NCBI RefSeq assembly: GCF_900499075.1
Contig: NZ_UIHC01000003.1
Span: 114,513-178,512 of the forward strand
Direction: 5' to 3'
DNA from: Roseinatronobacter ekhonensis
Lineage (GTDB): Bacteria; Pseudomonadota; Alphaproteobacteria; Rhodobacterales; Rhodobacteraceae
Length of the DNA stretch: 64,000 nt
Shown: piece by piece, positions 8,989-17,705 of the stretch
Layout of the letters: every line of letters begins with the position of its first letter
How positions within the stretch are numbered: position 1 is the stretch's first letter
Notes under the pieces: model-generated
Told to the model about the DNA's origin: nothing
What the model saw: only the letters and a program-made list of their open reading frames with translations
Databases searched by the model: none
Made by a program: the position numbers and the translations under genes

Positions 8989-9234
8989 TCAGGCCGGAAC
9001 CGGCTTGGTTTTTAGTGCTGCCTTGGTTGCGCGCGGGCGGCGGTGCAGCGGTTGCGTTTTGGGCTTGCTGCGGCGCATGCTCTCAGCCTCTGCCGCGACA
9101 TCGGCCGCGGTTTCATGCGGCACGGCGTTTGCCATATTGCACAGCATACGCATGTAAGCCTGTTGTTGTTGCCGGAACACAGAGGCCCAGACCATCGAGC
9201 CTTGCAACCAGAATGTCAGTGGATCAAACGGCAT
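8989..9234 (-). CDS. Small basic protein of unknown function
   Basis: I do not recognise this 81-residue protein. It begins MPFDPLTFWLQGSMVW, followed by a Gln- and Met-rich segment (FRQQQQAYMRMLCNM). It ends in a Lys/Arg/Pro-rich tail (RRSKPKTQPLHRRPRATK) that could bind nucleic acid or be disordered. The first half has the look of an amphipathic helix, weakly reminiscent of phasin-like proteins. ATG at 9234 is chosen because GGAGGG stands five bases upstream; the alternative TTG at 9246 has no such signal. It ends tail-to-tail with cueR, with one base between the stops. Confidence 0.7.
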   Translation of the reverse strand: MPFDPLTFWLQGSMVWASVFRQQQQAYMRMLCNMANAVPHETAADVAAEAESMRRSKPKTQPLHRRPRATKAALKTKPVPA

Positions 9235-9249
9235 ATTTCCCTCCAAACC

Positions 9250-9270
9250 GTCGCACGCGGTGCGTGCGAC
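9250..9270 (-). repeat. Perfect 9-bp inverted repeat in the 5' leader of the small basic protein
   Basis: GTCGCACGC (9250-9258) and GCGTGCGAC (9262-9270) are exact reverse complements around the triplet GGT. On the minus strand the hairpin ends six bases before the ribosome binding site of the gene starting at 9234. It may therefore be an operator or a 5' mRNA structure. The rest of the gap, to the DUF1499 gene start at 9535, shows no other clear element. Confidence 0.55.
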
Positions 9271-9534
9271 CTATCCTCGCGCCCCAAGCCTAGCGGCATC
9301 TGGCAATCGGTGCGTTGATCTAGCGCAGCTTTTTCGCCGATTCTACCGCAATCGAAGCGCGAACGTCTTGCATCCAATCGTATTGGGCCGGATCGCGGGC
9401 TGTCAAAGTGTAGCGGCGTCATGGGCGGTCACGAATGCGCGGGTGCTTATGCTTTTGGCACACACGGCGCGGGCTTGCGCCCGAGGGTGCCATCCGTCAT
9501 CAAGACACGGTCGAACAAGGCAAGGGGCGGCGCC

Positions 9535-9984
9535 ATGTTGAAACTGATCCTACTGACACTCCTGATTGCGGCGGTTGTCGGCATGGGCTGGGTGCGGCTG
9601 GCCCCGAACGACCCCGCGCGCTGGCATCTGGACCCGCGCCGGGTTGCCCGCCCGACCACGCCCAACTTCCACTTGCTGCGGATGGGCGATGGCGACGCCC
9701 CCGCGCCGATCTTCGATACGGCCCCGACAGCCTTGGCCGAACGCCTGCACGAGGTGGCGCTTGCAGATGGTGCCACGCTTTTGGCGGGGCGCGTGTCCGA
9801 AGGGCATATGACCTATCGCACCCGCTCGCGCGTAATGGGCTTTCCCGACTACACCAGCGTCTTTATCGAACCGGCTGGCGACGGATCCGTCCTGACAGCC
9901 TTTGCACGCGCGCGCTACGGCTATTCCGACATGGGCGCCAACCGCGCACGACTGGAGGCATGGGTCGCAGCGCTTAGCGACTAA
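9535..9984 (+). CDS. DUF1499 domain protein
   Basis: This 149-residue protein has an N-terminal membrane anchor (LKLILLTLLIAAVVGMGWV) and a periplasmic or cytoplasmic domain resembling DUF1499. That family shows a conserved pattern of Arg-rich strands such as MTYRTRSRVMGFPDYTSVFIE followed by a RYGYSDMGANRARLEAW segment. No enzymatic function is known. ATG at 9535 follows AAGGGGCGG; the upstream extension to 9421 has no support. Its last 11 bases overlap the convergent SH3-like gene. Confidence 0.72.
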   Translation: MLKLILLTLLIAAVVGMGWVRLAPNDPARWHLDPRRVARPTTPNFHLLRMGDGDAPAPIFDTAPTALAERLHEVALADGATLLAGRVSEGHMTYRTRSRVMGFPDYTSVFIEPAGDGSVLTAFARARYGYSDMGANRARLEAWVAALSD

Positions 9985-10582
9985 GGCTGCAACAGCCGCT
10001 GCGCATTGGGCTGCTCGGCCCCGTCATCAGGCTGATCGCCAGACCAAACGCGCGGTCGCTCATGCCGTCATTGCAAGCTGCCGGATACAGGAACGCCACC
10101 CCCGGCCCACCAACCCCGCCAAAACGGACCATGCGGCGCAGATCGCGGCCAATACCGCTGTCTTGCGCTAGCCAGACAGAGAACTCGCGCGGTGCCATGT
10201 CCGGTGTGCGGTAGCGCAACATGCCGCCAACCGCGTCCAACGACCAGAACGGCTCCGTTCCGGAACAGCTTAGCCCGACGGGCAGGTTGTACGCGTCGAT
10301 CACCACACCGCGCGCGGACATGTAGCGCAGGCTCACCCAGCCCGCGCGCTCCCCCGCGTTGACCTGCCCCCAGGTGCCAGCGGCATTTTGCGCCACCACT
10401 TCTACCCCACGGGCATTTGGAGCAAGTGCGCCGATGATCGCACCGCTTGCAGATGGCGCGTCACGGATGTTGAGCACATCATCCGCCGCAACGCCCGTCA
10501 CGTCATAGAGCTGCGGCAAGGTTTGCGCTTGCGCGCCGACACCCGTCAGCCACACCATCACGAAAACCCAGAACAGACGCAT
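9974..10582 (-). CDS. Secreted SH3-domain protein
   Basis: The 202-residue protein begins with a signal peptide (FWVFVMVWLTGVGAQAQ) and then a bacterial SH3 domain (DVLNIRDAPSASGAIIGAL ... GWVSLRYM, about residues 28-90). The C-terminal region contains CSGTEPFWSLD and a pair of cysteines that could form a disulfide. It is likely periplasmic and may bind peptidoglycan or other cell wall components. ATG at 10582 follows AGGAGG with good spacing; the TTG one codon earlier is less likely. A second SH3-type protein occurs at 35390-35896. Confidence 0.8.
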   Translation of the reverse strand: MRLFWVFVMVWLTGVGAQAQTLPQLYDVTGVAADDVLNIRDAPSASGAIIGALAPNARGVEVVAQNAAGTWGQVNAGERAGWVSLRYMSARGVVIDAYNLPVGLSCSGTEPFWSLDAVGGMLRYRTPDMAPREFSVWLAQDSGIGRDLRRMVRFGGVGGPGVAFLYPAACNDGMSDRAFGLAISLMTGPSSPMRSGCCSLSR

Positions 10583-10647
10583 CAAGACCTCCTTCGCAGA
10601 TGCGCGACTCTATCACATCGCAACCCATCCGCTCAGCACTTCCTGTT

Positions 10648-11109
10648 CTAAAGCGGGACTTCGGTGGTGAACTTGATCTCTTCCATCGACAACAGCGCAG
10701 TCACGTTGAAAATGCTGACATCTTCAATCAGGGATTGGTAGAAGCGATCATAGGCACGGGCATTGGCCACCTTGACCTTCAGGATATAGTCGATATCGCC
10801 CGCAAGCCTATGGGCCTCCATCACCTCTGGGCGGGCGCGCACCGCGTCCAGAAACGCGGCCTGCCACCCGGCTTCATGCGACGAGGTCCGCACAAGCACA
10901 AAGAAACAGGCTTCCAGCCCCAGCGCATATTCGTCCAGCAACACCGTATAATTGCGGATGACGCCCGCCGCCCGCAATTTCCGGATACGGTTCCAGACCG
11001 GGGTCTTGCTGGACCCTGTCTTGCGCGCGATCTCATCTAGGGACTGGCTGGCGTCGCGCTGCAGTTCGGCCAGAATGCGGCGATCAAGGTCATCAATCTC
11101 TGCGGTCAT
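10648..11109 (-). CDS. Lrp/AsnC family transcriptional regulator
   Basis: The 153-residue protein has an N-terminal helix-turn-helix (ILAELQRDASQSLDEIARKT, then SSKTPVWNRIRKL) and a C-terminal RAM domain (YILKVKVANARAYDRFYQSL). It is the layout of feast/famine regulators that respond to amino acids. It is divergent from fpr across a 220-base region that contains GGAA-N4-TTCC at 11180-11191. The target genes cannot be told from sequence. A short Lrp of this type near an isolated position is often autoregulated. Confidence 0.9.
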   Translation of the reverse strand: MTAEIDDLDRRILAELQRDASQSLDEIARKTGSSKTPVWNRIRKLRAAGVIRNYTVLLDEYALGLEACFFVLVRTSSHEAGWQAAFLDAVRARPEVMEAHRLAGDIDYILKVKVANARAYDRFYQSLIEDVSIFNVTALLSMEEIKFTTEVPL

Positions 11110-11329
11110 GCTGCTCTCTTATGTATTGCGGTCACATTGGGAAATTATTTCATTGAGGTCGAATATGAAAGCCAGTTTTGGAACATATTCCTGTAAACTG
11201 TGAAAGTTCCTCCTTATCGCACGACCGATACCTTGATATTGACCTGCATCAAGGCTTACTGAGCGCGCAAAGACGTATCACGTTCAAGACTTTGACAGCA
11301 CCCACCGCCCGAACAGAGAGTCGCCTTAT

Positions 11330-12136
11330 ATGACCGACCAGACTGCCCCGACCAAGGCAACCCCCACCCTGCCCGACGCGCAGACCGTCACATCTGTCAC
11401 GCATTACACCGACAGGCTGTTTGCCTTTCGCTGCACACGCCCGCAATCCCTGCGGTTCCGGTCGGGCGAATTCGTCATGATCGGACTAATCGGTGACAAT
11501 GGCAAACCGCTGCTGCGCGCCTATTCCATCGCCTCGCCGTCCTGGGATGAAGAGCTTGAATTCTACTCGATCAAGGTGCCCGACGGCCCGCTGACCTCGC
11601 GCTTGCAACACATTCAGCCGGGCGAGCAGATTATCCTGCGCCCCAAACCCGTGGGCACGCTGGTGCTGGATGCGCTTTTGCCCGGTAAACGACTGTGGAT
11701 GCTGGCCACCGGCACCGGCATCGCGCCTTTCGCCTCGCTGCTGCGTGACCCCGAAACCTGGGAGAAGTATGAGCAGGTCGTTGTGATGCACACCTGCCGA
11801 GAGGCTGCGGAGCTGGCCTATGGCCGCAATCTGGTTGAAGACCTGCCCAAAGACCCCCTGATCGGCGAGCTGGTCGCGGGCAAGCTGCACTATTACCCCA
11901 CCACCACACGCGAACCCTCCGACCGTATGGGCCGCATCACCGACAATATGTCGTCGCGCAAAGTGTTCACCGATCTGGGGATCGCCCCCATGGACCCGGC
12001 GCATGACCGCGCCATGGTCTGCGGCTCGCTTGACTTCAATCTCGACATCAAGCGCGTGCTTGAAGAGGCTGGCCTGACAGAGGGTGCCAATAGCGCGCCC
12101 GCCGAGTATGTCGTGGAGAAGGCCTTCGTGGACTAG
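11330..12136 (+). CDS. fpr: Ferredoxin--NADP reductase
   Basis: This 268-residue flavoenzyme moves electrons between NADPH and ferredoxin or flavodoxin. The FAD motif RAYSIASPS (residues 63-71) and the NADP site ATGTGIAPFASLL (126-138) are present. The C-terminal YVVEKAFVD carries the extra residues after an aromatic stop region that are typical of bacterial subclass enzymes. It stands alone, followed nine bases later by a copy of the short dispersed repeat and then tRNA-Pro on the other strand. Confidence 0.93.
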   Translation: MTDQTAPTKATPTLPDAQTVTSVTHYTDRLFAFRCTRPQSLRFRSGEFVMIGLIGDNGKPLLRAYSIASPSWDEELEFYSIKVPDGPLTSRLQHIQPGEQIILRPKPVGTLVLDALLPGKRLWMLATGTGIAPFASLLRDPETWEKYEQVVVMHTCREAAELAYGRNLVEDLPKDPLIGELVAGKLHYYPTTTREPSDRMGRITDNMSSRKVFTDLGIAPMDPAHDRAMVCGSLDFNLDIKRVLEEAGLTEGANSAPAEYVVEKAFVD

Positions 12137-12144
12137 GGCTATCC

Positions 12145-12167
12145 CCTTCATCTTGCCCTAAATACTC
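12145..12167 (-). repeat. Short dispersed intergenic repeat, copy 1
   Basis: Read on the minus strand this copy is GAGTATTT, then AG, then GGCAAGATGAA plus GG. It lies just after the fpr stop. Related copies are at 22424, 26386, 33976 and 38516. It does not form a hairpin and has no open reading frame. Confidence 0.7.
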
Positions 12168-12244
12168 AAATGGCGCGCCACAGGAAACGGGCGCGCCACT
12201 CGGGCAAAGCGTTGGCTGCAACGTCCAGAATCTTGCTGTGAAAA

Positions 12245-12321
12245 TGGTCGGAGTGAGAGGATTCGAACCTCCGGCCCCTGCCTCCCGAAGACAGTGCTCT
12301 ACCAGGCTGAGCTACACTCCG
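12245..12321 (-). tRNA. tRNA-Pro (anticodon CGG)
   Basis: The 77-base minus-strand sequence folds as a cloverleaf. The acceptor stem is CGGAGTG/CACTCCG, the D arm contains AGCTCAGCCTGGTAGAGC, and the anticodon stem CTGTC/GGCAG encloses TTCGGGA with anticodon CGG. The T arm contains GGTTCGAATCC. The 3' ACCA is encoded (12245-12248). It reads CCG codons, which are common in this GC-rich genome. Confidence 0.96.
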
Positions 12322-12421
12322 ACCGTGTCGCGGCGTATAAGACGGGCTTGGGCGCTTGACAAGGGGGCACCCGCCAAGAAGTTCTTTCCAAGCCTTGCGA
12401 TTTTGCCTATGGCTCTGGGCC

Positions 12422-13606
12422 ATGACCAAAGACACGACCATCCCGCTGATCACCACGACCGACGCGCTCGCCGCCTTTTGCGAACAGGCCAACGCTGCGC
12501 CATACGTCACCATAGACACAGAGTTTCTGCGCGAGCGGACCTATTACGCCAAGCTGTGCCTGTTGCAGATGGCGCTGCCCGGTGCGGATGGTCCAACCTC
12601 CGGGCCCGCCGTCTTGGTCGACCCGCTGGTGGACGGGCTGGACCTGGCGCCGTTCTACGCGCTGATGCGCAATGATGCTGTGGTCAAGGTGCTGCACGCT
12701 GCGCGCCAGGATCTGGAGATTTTCTGCATCGAAGGCGACACCCTGCCCCGTCCGCTGTTCGATACGCAGGTCGCGGCGATGGTCTGCGGCTTTGGCGATC
12801 AGGTGGGGTATGAGACGCTGGCGCGCAAGCTGGCCAAGGCAAATGTGGACAAATCCTCGCGCTTCACCGATTGGTCGCGCCGCCCGCTATCAGACGCGCA
12901 GGCGAAATATGCGCTGGCCGATGTGACACATCTGCGCGTGATTTATGAAAAACTGGCCGCCATGCTTGCCGAAACCGGGCGCGCGCCGTGGCTGGACGAG
13001 GAAATCGAGGTTCTGCTCGATCCCGAAACCTACATCGTCAGGCCTGAAGACGCGTGGAAACGCATCAAGACGCGCAACGATTCGGGCAAGTTTCTGGCGC
13101 TGCTGCGCGAGTTGGCCGCCTTTCGCGAAGCCTATGCGCAAAAGCGCAACATCCCGCGCGGTCGGGTCTTCAAGGATGACGCCCTGCTGGAACTGGCGGC
13201 GGTCAAGCCGCGCAACGCCGATGATCTTGGTCGCACGCGCTTGTTGCTGCGCGAGGCCCGGCGCGGCGATATCGCGGACGGAATTCTGGCCGCGGTTGCG
13301 CGCGGGCTGGAATGCGCGCCCGATGACATGCCCAAGGCCGCGTCAGGGCGTGAGAACCTTCAGGTCAACCCCGCGCTCGCGGATTTGCTGCGCGTTCTGC
13401 TCAAGGCGAAATCCGACAATGAAGGGGTTGCCGCCAAGCTCATCGCGTCAAGCGCCGATCTGGACGGGATCGCGGCCGGACTGCGCGACGCGCCCGCCCT
13501 GCGCGGCTGGCGTGCCGATGTGTTCGGGCAGGATGCCTTGCGCCTATGCGCGGGTGAACTGGCCTTGGCGGTCAAGGGCGAGCGTGTCGAAGTCATCGCG
13601 CTCTGA
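12422..13606 (+). CDS. rnd: Ribonuclease D
   Basis: The 394-residue 3'-5' exoribonuclease trims tRNA precursors and other stable RNA. The DEDD exonuclease domain is visible, with TIDTEFLRE near residue 33, VKVLHAARQDLEIF near 90-103, and a later DARFT-like segment (SSRFTDWSRRPL). An HRDC domain lies around residues 210-290. ATG at 12422 gives MTKDTTIPLIT as N-terminus. The longer frame from 12356 runs through the tRNA-Pro upstream flank. It stands divergent from tRNA-Pro. Confidence 0.92.
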   Translation: MTKDTTIPLITTTDALAAFCEQANAAPYVTIDTEFLRERTYYAKLCLLQMALPGADGPTSGPAVLVDPLVDGLDLAPFYALMRNDAVVKVLHAARQDLEIFCIEGDTLPRPLFDTQVAAMVCGFGDQVGYETLARKLAKANVDKSSRFTDWSRRPLSDAQAKYALADVTHLRVIYEKLAAMLAETGRAPWLDEEIEVLLDPETYIVRPEDAWKRIKTRNDSGKFLALLRELAAFREAYAQKRNIPRGRVFKDDALLELAAVKPRNADDLGRTRLLLREARRGDIADGILAAVARGLECAPDDMPKAASGRENLQVNPALADLLRVLLKAKSDNEGVAAKLIASSADLDGIAAGLRDAPALRGWRADVFGQDALRLCAGELALAVKGERVEVIAL

Positions 13607-13703
13607 CCCTCACCGCCCGAAATCATCAACCGCTTCTGGTAGACCGTGCCACTGCGCGCCGACGTTTTGGGCGCTTCATGGCCTGAAATCGTCCGCGCGC
13701 CGC

Positions 13704-14171
13704 CTAGCGCCGTACGCTCCGCGCGTTCTGCGCACCGCGCACAACAATGCGCCGCACACCGGCAAGCGTGTAATTCGACACTTTCACAGCGGCGTTCACA
13801 CTGCGCGACTGTTCCGGGCCAGTGCCGGTGCGCTGCCGCGGCTCTGCCAGTACGAATTCGTAGATCAACGCGCCATCGACTGGTTTTTCGTCATTCACAG
13901 GGCGCAGTTGCACGTCCCACCAGCCTTGAGTCGCGGTCGTGCCACGGGCGCGGACAATCGCGCCTTCCGGGGTTCGCAGCACTTCCATGTCCGACACGAC
14001 CGGCACCAAGGCGCGGCGGTCGACAGTGCTGGCCCACCCGCTTGATGGGGCGATGGTCTCGACCGAATCGTCGCCGAACCAGGTCATCGGGTTCAGGCGC
14101 GACCAGCTCCCCGACCCGCAAGCGCCAAGCGCGAGCACCAAGGCAAGGGCGGCAAGGGCGGGCTTTTGCAT
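13704..14171 (-). CDS. Predicted lipoprotein of unknown function
   Basis: This 155-residue protein starts MQKPALAALALVLALGACGS, a lipoprotein signal with the lipobox ALGAC, so the mature form is anchored to a membrane. The rest is a beta-rich domain (MEVLRTPEGAIVRARGTTA, WWDVQLRP, GALIYEFVLAEP) that I do not recognise as a named family. ATG at 14171 follows AGGA by eight bases. It lies between rnd and sufE, convergent with rnd and divergent from sufE. Its function is unknown. Confidence 0.75.
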   Translation of the reverse strand: MQKPALAALALVLALGACGSGSWSRLNPMTWFGDDSVETIAPSSGWASTVDRRALVPVVSDMEVLRTPEGAIVRARGTTATQGWWDVQLRPVNDEKPVDGALIYEFVLAEPRQRTGTGPEQSRSVNAAVKVSNYTLAGVRRIVVRGAQNARSVRR

Positions 14172-14305
14172 CGGGTCAGTCCTCATCTGGCACAGGCACG
14201 CTTTCGGGTTAGCGCAAATGCGCCACGTTGAAAAGTGCTCTCGCAGGCTGGACCTTGCGCCGGGCGCGCTTTACCTGTGTCGCGATAGCACGAAAGGGAA
14301 CGCGC

Positions 14306-14731
14306 ATGGCCAGCCCCGCATTCGAGGATATTGTCGAAACATTCGAGTTTCTGGACGGTTGGGAAGACCGCTACCGCCACGTCATCGAGATGGGGCGCGC
14401 CCTGCCCGGCATGGATGCGGCGTTGAAAACTCCTGCGACCAAGGTCGATGGATGCGCCAGTCAGGTCTGGATCCAGCCCCTGATCGCCGGCACCGGCCGC
14501 GATGCCGTGTTCGATTTCGCGGGCGAAAGCGACGCGATGATCGTGCAAGGGCTGATCGCCGTGCTGCATGCGCTCTATGCGGGCCAGCCCGTGGGCGACG
14601 TGCCCAAGATTGACGCGCCTGCCGAACTGGCCCGGCTGGGGCTGGACCAACACCTGTCGTCGCAACGCTCCAACGGGTTGCGCGCCATGGTCGAACGTAT
14701 CCGCATCAAGGCCGCAGAGGCCGCCGCGTGA
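14306..14731 (+). CDS. sufE: SufE family Fe-S assembly protein
   Basis: The 141-residue protein takes sulfur from the cysteine desulfurase SufS and passes it to the SufBCD scaffold. The active-site cysteine is Cys50 in KVDGCASQVW, and the SufE fold is supported by the C-terminal helix RSNGLRAMVERI. ATG at 14306 follows AAAGGGA. The stop overlaps the GTG start of the next gene by four bases, so they are translationally coupled. The rest of the suf operon is not in the window. Confidence 0.92.
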   Translation: MASPAFEDIVETFEFLDGWEDRYRHVIEMGRALPGMDAALKTPATKVDGCASQVWIQPLIAGTGRDAVFDFAGESDAMIVQGLIAVLHALYAGQPVGDVPKIDAPAELARLGLDQHLSSQRSNGLRAMVERIRIKAAEAAA

Positions 14732-15549
14732 CCGCCGACCCATGGCTGCTGGCGCAGATGGCCGCAACATTGCTGGTCATCGGCGCTTTCGCGGGCGTGG
14801 TCGCGGGATTGCTGGGCGTTGGCGGCGGCATTGTTCTGGTGCCCGCATTTTTCTACACATTTTCCGCCATGGGGTATGGCAGTGCCCAACTGATGCAAGT
14901 CTGCTTGGCCACGTCGCTCGCCACCATCATCGTGACATCGGCGCGCTCGGTCCAAAGCCATAACCGCAAGGGCGCGGTCGATTGGGACATCCTGCGCGGC
15001 TGGGCGGCCTGGATCGGTGCTGGCGCGGTCGTTGGTGTGCTGGTCGCGGCCAGCCTGCGCTCGGTGGTGCTACAGGGTATTTTCGGCGTCTTGGGGATGT
15101 TCATCGGCCTCTATTTCGGGTTCGGCCGCAATAGCTGGCAACTGGGCACGGCAATGCCCGGAGGCATCAAGAAGCTGGTGACAGCGCCGGTCATCGGCTT
15201 TCTATCGGTGCTGATGGGCATTGGCGGCGGGTCGTTCGGCGTGCCGCTGATGACGCTGCACGGCGTGGCCATTCACCGCGCGGTCGCCACGGCGGCGGGG
15301 TTCGGGATAATCATTGCCCTGCCGTCGGTGCTGACCTTTCTGCTGGTGCCGGTTGTCGATGCCCCGCCTTTCACCATCGGGGCCGTCAACCTGCCCGCCT
15401 TTGCGCTTGTGGTCGCAATGACGCTGATTACGGCACCCATGGGGGCGAAGCTGGCCCATGCAATGGACCCGAAACCGCTGAAACGGGTGTTCGCGGTTTT
15501 CATCATGGTGATGGCGCTCAACATGCTGCGCAAATCGCTGGGGTTTTGA
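14728..15549 (+). CDS. TauE/SafE-family sulfite exporter-type permease
   Basis: The 273-residue membrane protein has about eight hydrophobic segments and the family signature VVAGLLGVGGGIVLVPAFF near residues 28-46. It has the matching internal repeat LMGIGGGSFGVPLM, as expected for two duplicated halves. TauE/SafE proteins export organosulfonates, sulfite or similar anions. The GTG start overlaps sufE by GTGA, which hints at a link to sulfur handling, although the substrate is not shown by the sequence. Confidence 0.88.
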   Translation: MTADPWLLAQMAATLLVIGAFAGVVAGLLGVGGGIVLVPAFFYTFSAMGYGSAQLMQVCLATSLATIIVTSARSVQSHNRKGAVDWDILRGWAAWIGAGAVVGVLVAASLRSVVLQGIFGVLGMFIGLYFGFGRNSWQLGTAMPGGIKKLVTAPVIGFLSVLMGIGGGSFGVPLMTLHGVAIHRAVATAAGFGIIIALPSVLTFLLVPVVDAPPFTIGAVNLPAFALVVAMTLITAPMGAKLAHAMDPKPLKRVFAVFIMVMALNMLRKSLGF

Positions 15550-15600
15550 AAATCCGGCGCACAGCAAGGCCGCACCCTGCCGCTGGTGCCGACGCTTAAC

Positions 15601-16137
15601 TTACCCGCCCAACGCTTTGCCCAGACGCGGCAGTTGCGCGCGCTTCAGCAGGGGCCGCAGTGGTTGTGGGCGGGCAGAGATCTCTTCGGTCCGTGCCTGC
15701 ACCTCTGCCACCGCAGCGTCAACCAGAGCACTGTCTTGCAGCCACAGATCCATCAGCATTTCGTCAGGCGAGAATGCGCGCAGCCCCTCCAGCCGGTTGC
15801 GGGGAAAATCACGCAGGTTAAGCGTGACGATCGCCTCTGCGTCGCCGCGCATCGCGACCGCCAGAACATGCGTATCGGCGGGATCGGGCAGCGACAAGCG
15901 GGCTTCTAGCACGGGGTCTGCGGGCAGCTCTGCCATGGGCCAGCGCGCGCGCAGCACCGCGATTTCGCCCGATGCAATCGCAGCGCCCTCTGGTCCCAGC
16001 CGCGCGGCCGCATGTTGCCATTCGCCAAGGATGCGCGCCGACCAAAGCGGCACAAAGCCACCGCGCGCGGCCACCCCGATCAGCAACTCCCGCAGCACCG
16101 TGGGGTAGAGCACACAGGCATCCAGAACAAGCCGCAT
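15601..16137 (-). CDS. PIN domain protein
   Basis: The 178-residue protein begins MRLVLDACVLYPTVLREL, with the first acidic residue of a PIN-fold RNase near the N-terminus. Further acidic positions occur in LPDPADTHVLAVAM and TLNLRDFP. PIN proteins are often toxin nucleases of VapBC pairs, but no antitoxin-like gene is adjacent. I chose ATG at 16137 because the stop TGA of the upstream methyltransferase shares a base with it (TGATG), indicating translational coupling. It may process RNA together with that enzyme. Confidence in the fold is fair and in the role low. Confidence 0.75.
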   Translation of the reverse strand: MRLVLDACVLYPTVLRELLIGVAARGGFVPLWSARILGEWQHAAARLGPEGAAIASGEIAVLRARWPMAELPADPVLEARLSLPDPADTHVLAVAMRGDAEAIVTLNLRDFPRNRLEGLRAFSPDEMLMDLWLQDSALVDAAVAEVQARTEEISARPQPLRPLLKRAQLPRLGKALGG

Positions 16138-17318
16138 CAGTCCAGCCGGAAGAACACGGCTTTCAGGTAGCCGCTTTCCGCCAGTTGCGGCAATTGCGGA
16201 TGGTCCGGTCCGGCAGAACCGGTGTGCAAGATGACACCGCGCCGCCCCGCACGCCCGATCCCGCGCGCGCACGCATTGCGAAAGCTGGTCAGGTCTGCGG
16301 CGTGAGAGCATGAACACAGGCCCAGATAGCCCCCCGGCGCCACCAGTGCCGCCGCCCCGCGCGCCACGCGCTCATAGGCACGCAGACCGGCGTCCAGCGC
16401 GGGCTTGTTGGGCGCGAAAGCGGGCGGGTCACAGATGACGGTGTCAAAGCGCCGGCCTTCATCGGCCAGCTTTTGCAACATGTCGAAGGCGTCGCCTTGC
16501 AGGGTCTCGAACCGGTCGCCCATGCCGCTGGCTTTGCCGCCCGCTTCGGCCAAGGCCAGTGCGGGGGCGGAGCTGTCCACTGCCAAAGCCTGTGTCGCGC
16601 CGCCCGCCAACGCTGCCAGCGCAAAGCCGCCGACATGCGCAAAGACATCCAACATCGTGCCGCCTTTGGCCAGCTTGGCGGCAAACGCGTGGTTCGGACG
16701 CTGGTCAAAAAACAAGCCCGTTTTCTGCCCGCCCAATACATCGGCCATATAGGTCGCCCCGTTCATCGGCACCGGCACAGGCCCGTCCAGCGTGCCGCGT
16801 GCCAGTTCCGTCACCTCTGGCAATCCTTCCAGACTGCGCGCGCGGCCAGAACCGTTGCGGATAATCGTCGCCACGCTGGTCACGTCTGCCAAGGCACCGG
16901 CGATCAGGTCGAAATTGACCTCGGCCCAAGCGGCATTGGGCTGGATCACGGCCACATCCCCGAACCGGTCAATGACCACGCCGGGCAGCCCGTCAGCCTC
17001 GGCATGGACCAGCCGGTAATGCGGGGTGTCGTAAAGTGCTGTGCGCATGGCCAGTGCATGGGTGATCTTGGCCGCAATCCATGCTTGGTCGATCTGCGCT
17101 TCGGGGTTGCGGTCCATCATCCGCCCGATGATCTTGGAGGCGGGGTTGACCGTCACAAGCCCCAAGGCGCGCCCGTCATGTTCCTCTAGCTGCGCGAATG
17201 TTCCGGGCGCAATCGCACGGGTGCGCCGGTCGGTCACAACCTCGTTAGCAAAGACCCACGGAAAACCATGGCGGATGGCGCGGGCTTCGGCCTTGGGTTT
17301 TAGGCGGATCGTTGGCAT
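16137..17318 (-). CDS. Class I SAM-dependent rRNA methyltransferase, RlmI-like
   Basis: The 393-residue protein has an N-terminal PUA-type RNA-binding domain (IRLKPKAEARAIRHGFPWVF), then an SPOUT-unrelated Rossmann methyltransferase. The latter has GGTMLDVFAHVGGFALAALAGG near residues 225-245 and DTVICDPPAFAP near 290, followed by a cysteine-rich motif GLCSCSHAA near 345. This is the layout of RlmI, which makes 5-methylcytosine in 23S rRNA. E. coli RlmI is 396 residues. It is the first gene of a two-gene unit with the PIN protein. Confidence 0.88.
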   Translation of the reverse strand: MPTIRLKPKAEARAIRHGFPWVFANEVVTDRRTRAIAPGTFAQLEEHDGRALGLVTVNPASKIIGRMMDRNPEAQIDQAWIAAKITHALAMRTALYDTPHYRLVHAEADGLPGVVIDRFGDVAVIQPNAAWAEVNFDLIAGALADVTSVATIIRNGSGRARSLEGLPEVTELARGTLDGPVPVPMNGATYMADVLGGQKTGLFFDQRPNHAFAAKLAKGGTMLDVFAHVGGFALAALAGGATQALAVDSSAPALALAEAGGKASGMGDRFETLQGDAFDMLQKLADEGRRFDTVICDPPAFAPNKPALDAGLRAYERVARGAAALVAPGGYLGLCSCSHAADLTSFRNACARGIGRAGRRGVILHTGSAGPDHPQLPQLAESGYLKAVFFRLD

Positions 17319-17423
17319 GAGAGGTGCTTTCCTGAGCAGGGATGTGACCGCAGGCCATAGCCGCTTTGTGCAGGCGGGGAAAGGGGCGCGGGGGACGAAC
17401 CCGTCCGCTATACGGCTGTCGCG

Positions 17424-17648
17424 CTAGCGCAAACGCCGCACCAGCCCCCAAAGGCAGCCCGACACGAATAGCGCTATGCCCATCAGCAAAATGCGGTCCC
17501 CGATCATGCCATGAAACCGCTCATATGCCAGCATTTCGGGTGTCGGATCTTGATACGGAATCCCGATATGGAAAACGGAATACCCGAAACCCAGCACAAA
17601 AAGCGCCAGCCCAAGACGTATGAGGGTGATAGGCCTGAAAATGGTCAT
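17424..17648 (-). CDS. Small membrane protein of unknown function
   Basis: This 74-residue protein has two hydrophobic segments (LIRLGLALFVLGFGYSVFH and ILLMGIALFVSGCLWGLV) joined by a polar loop, PYQDPTPEMLAYERFHG. Its short basic C-terminus ends RRLR. I do not recognise the family. ATG at 17648 is used because MTIFRPITLIRLG reads as a start. It is separated from the rlmI-like start by 105 bases. Confidence 0.6.
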   Translation of the reverse strand: MTIFRPITLIRLGLALFVLGFGYSVFHIGIPYQDPTPEMLAYERFHGMIGDRILLMGIALFVSGCLWGLVRRLR

Positions 17649-17705
17649 GCAGCCGTTATCGCGCGGAAACCGCAAAGGGCAAACTTCCCTTGCGGCGGTT
17701 TGCGC

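Noticed and set aside
11110..11329. Lrp or SoxR operator before fpr
   Set aside because: Only a weak GGAA-N4-TTCC element is present, which is too short to assign to a regulator.
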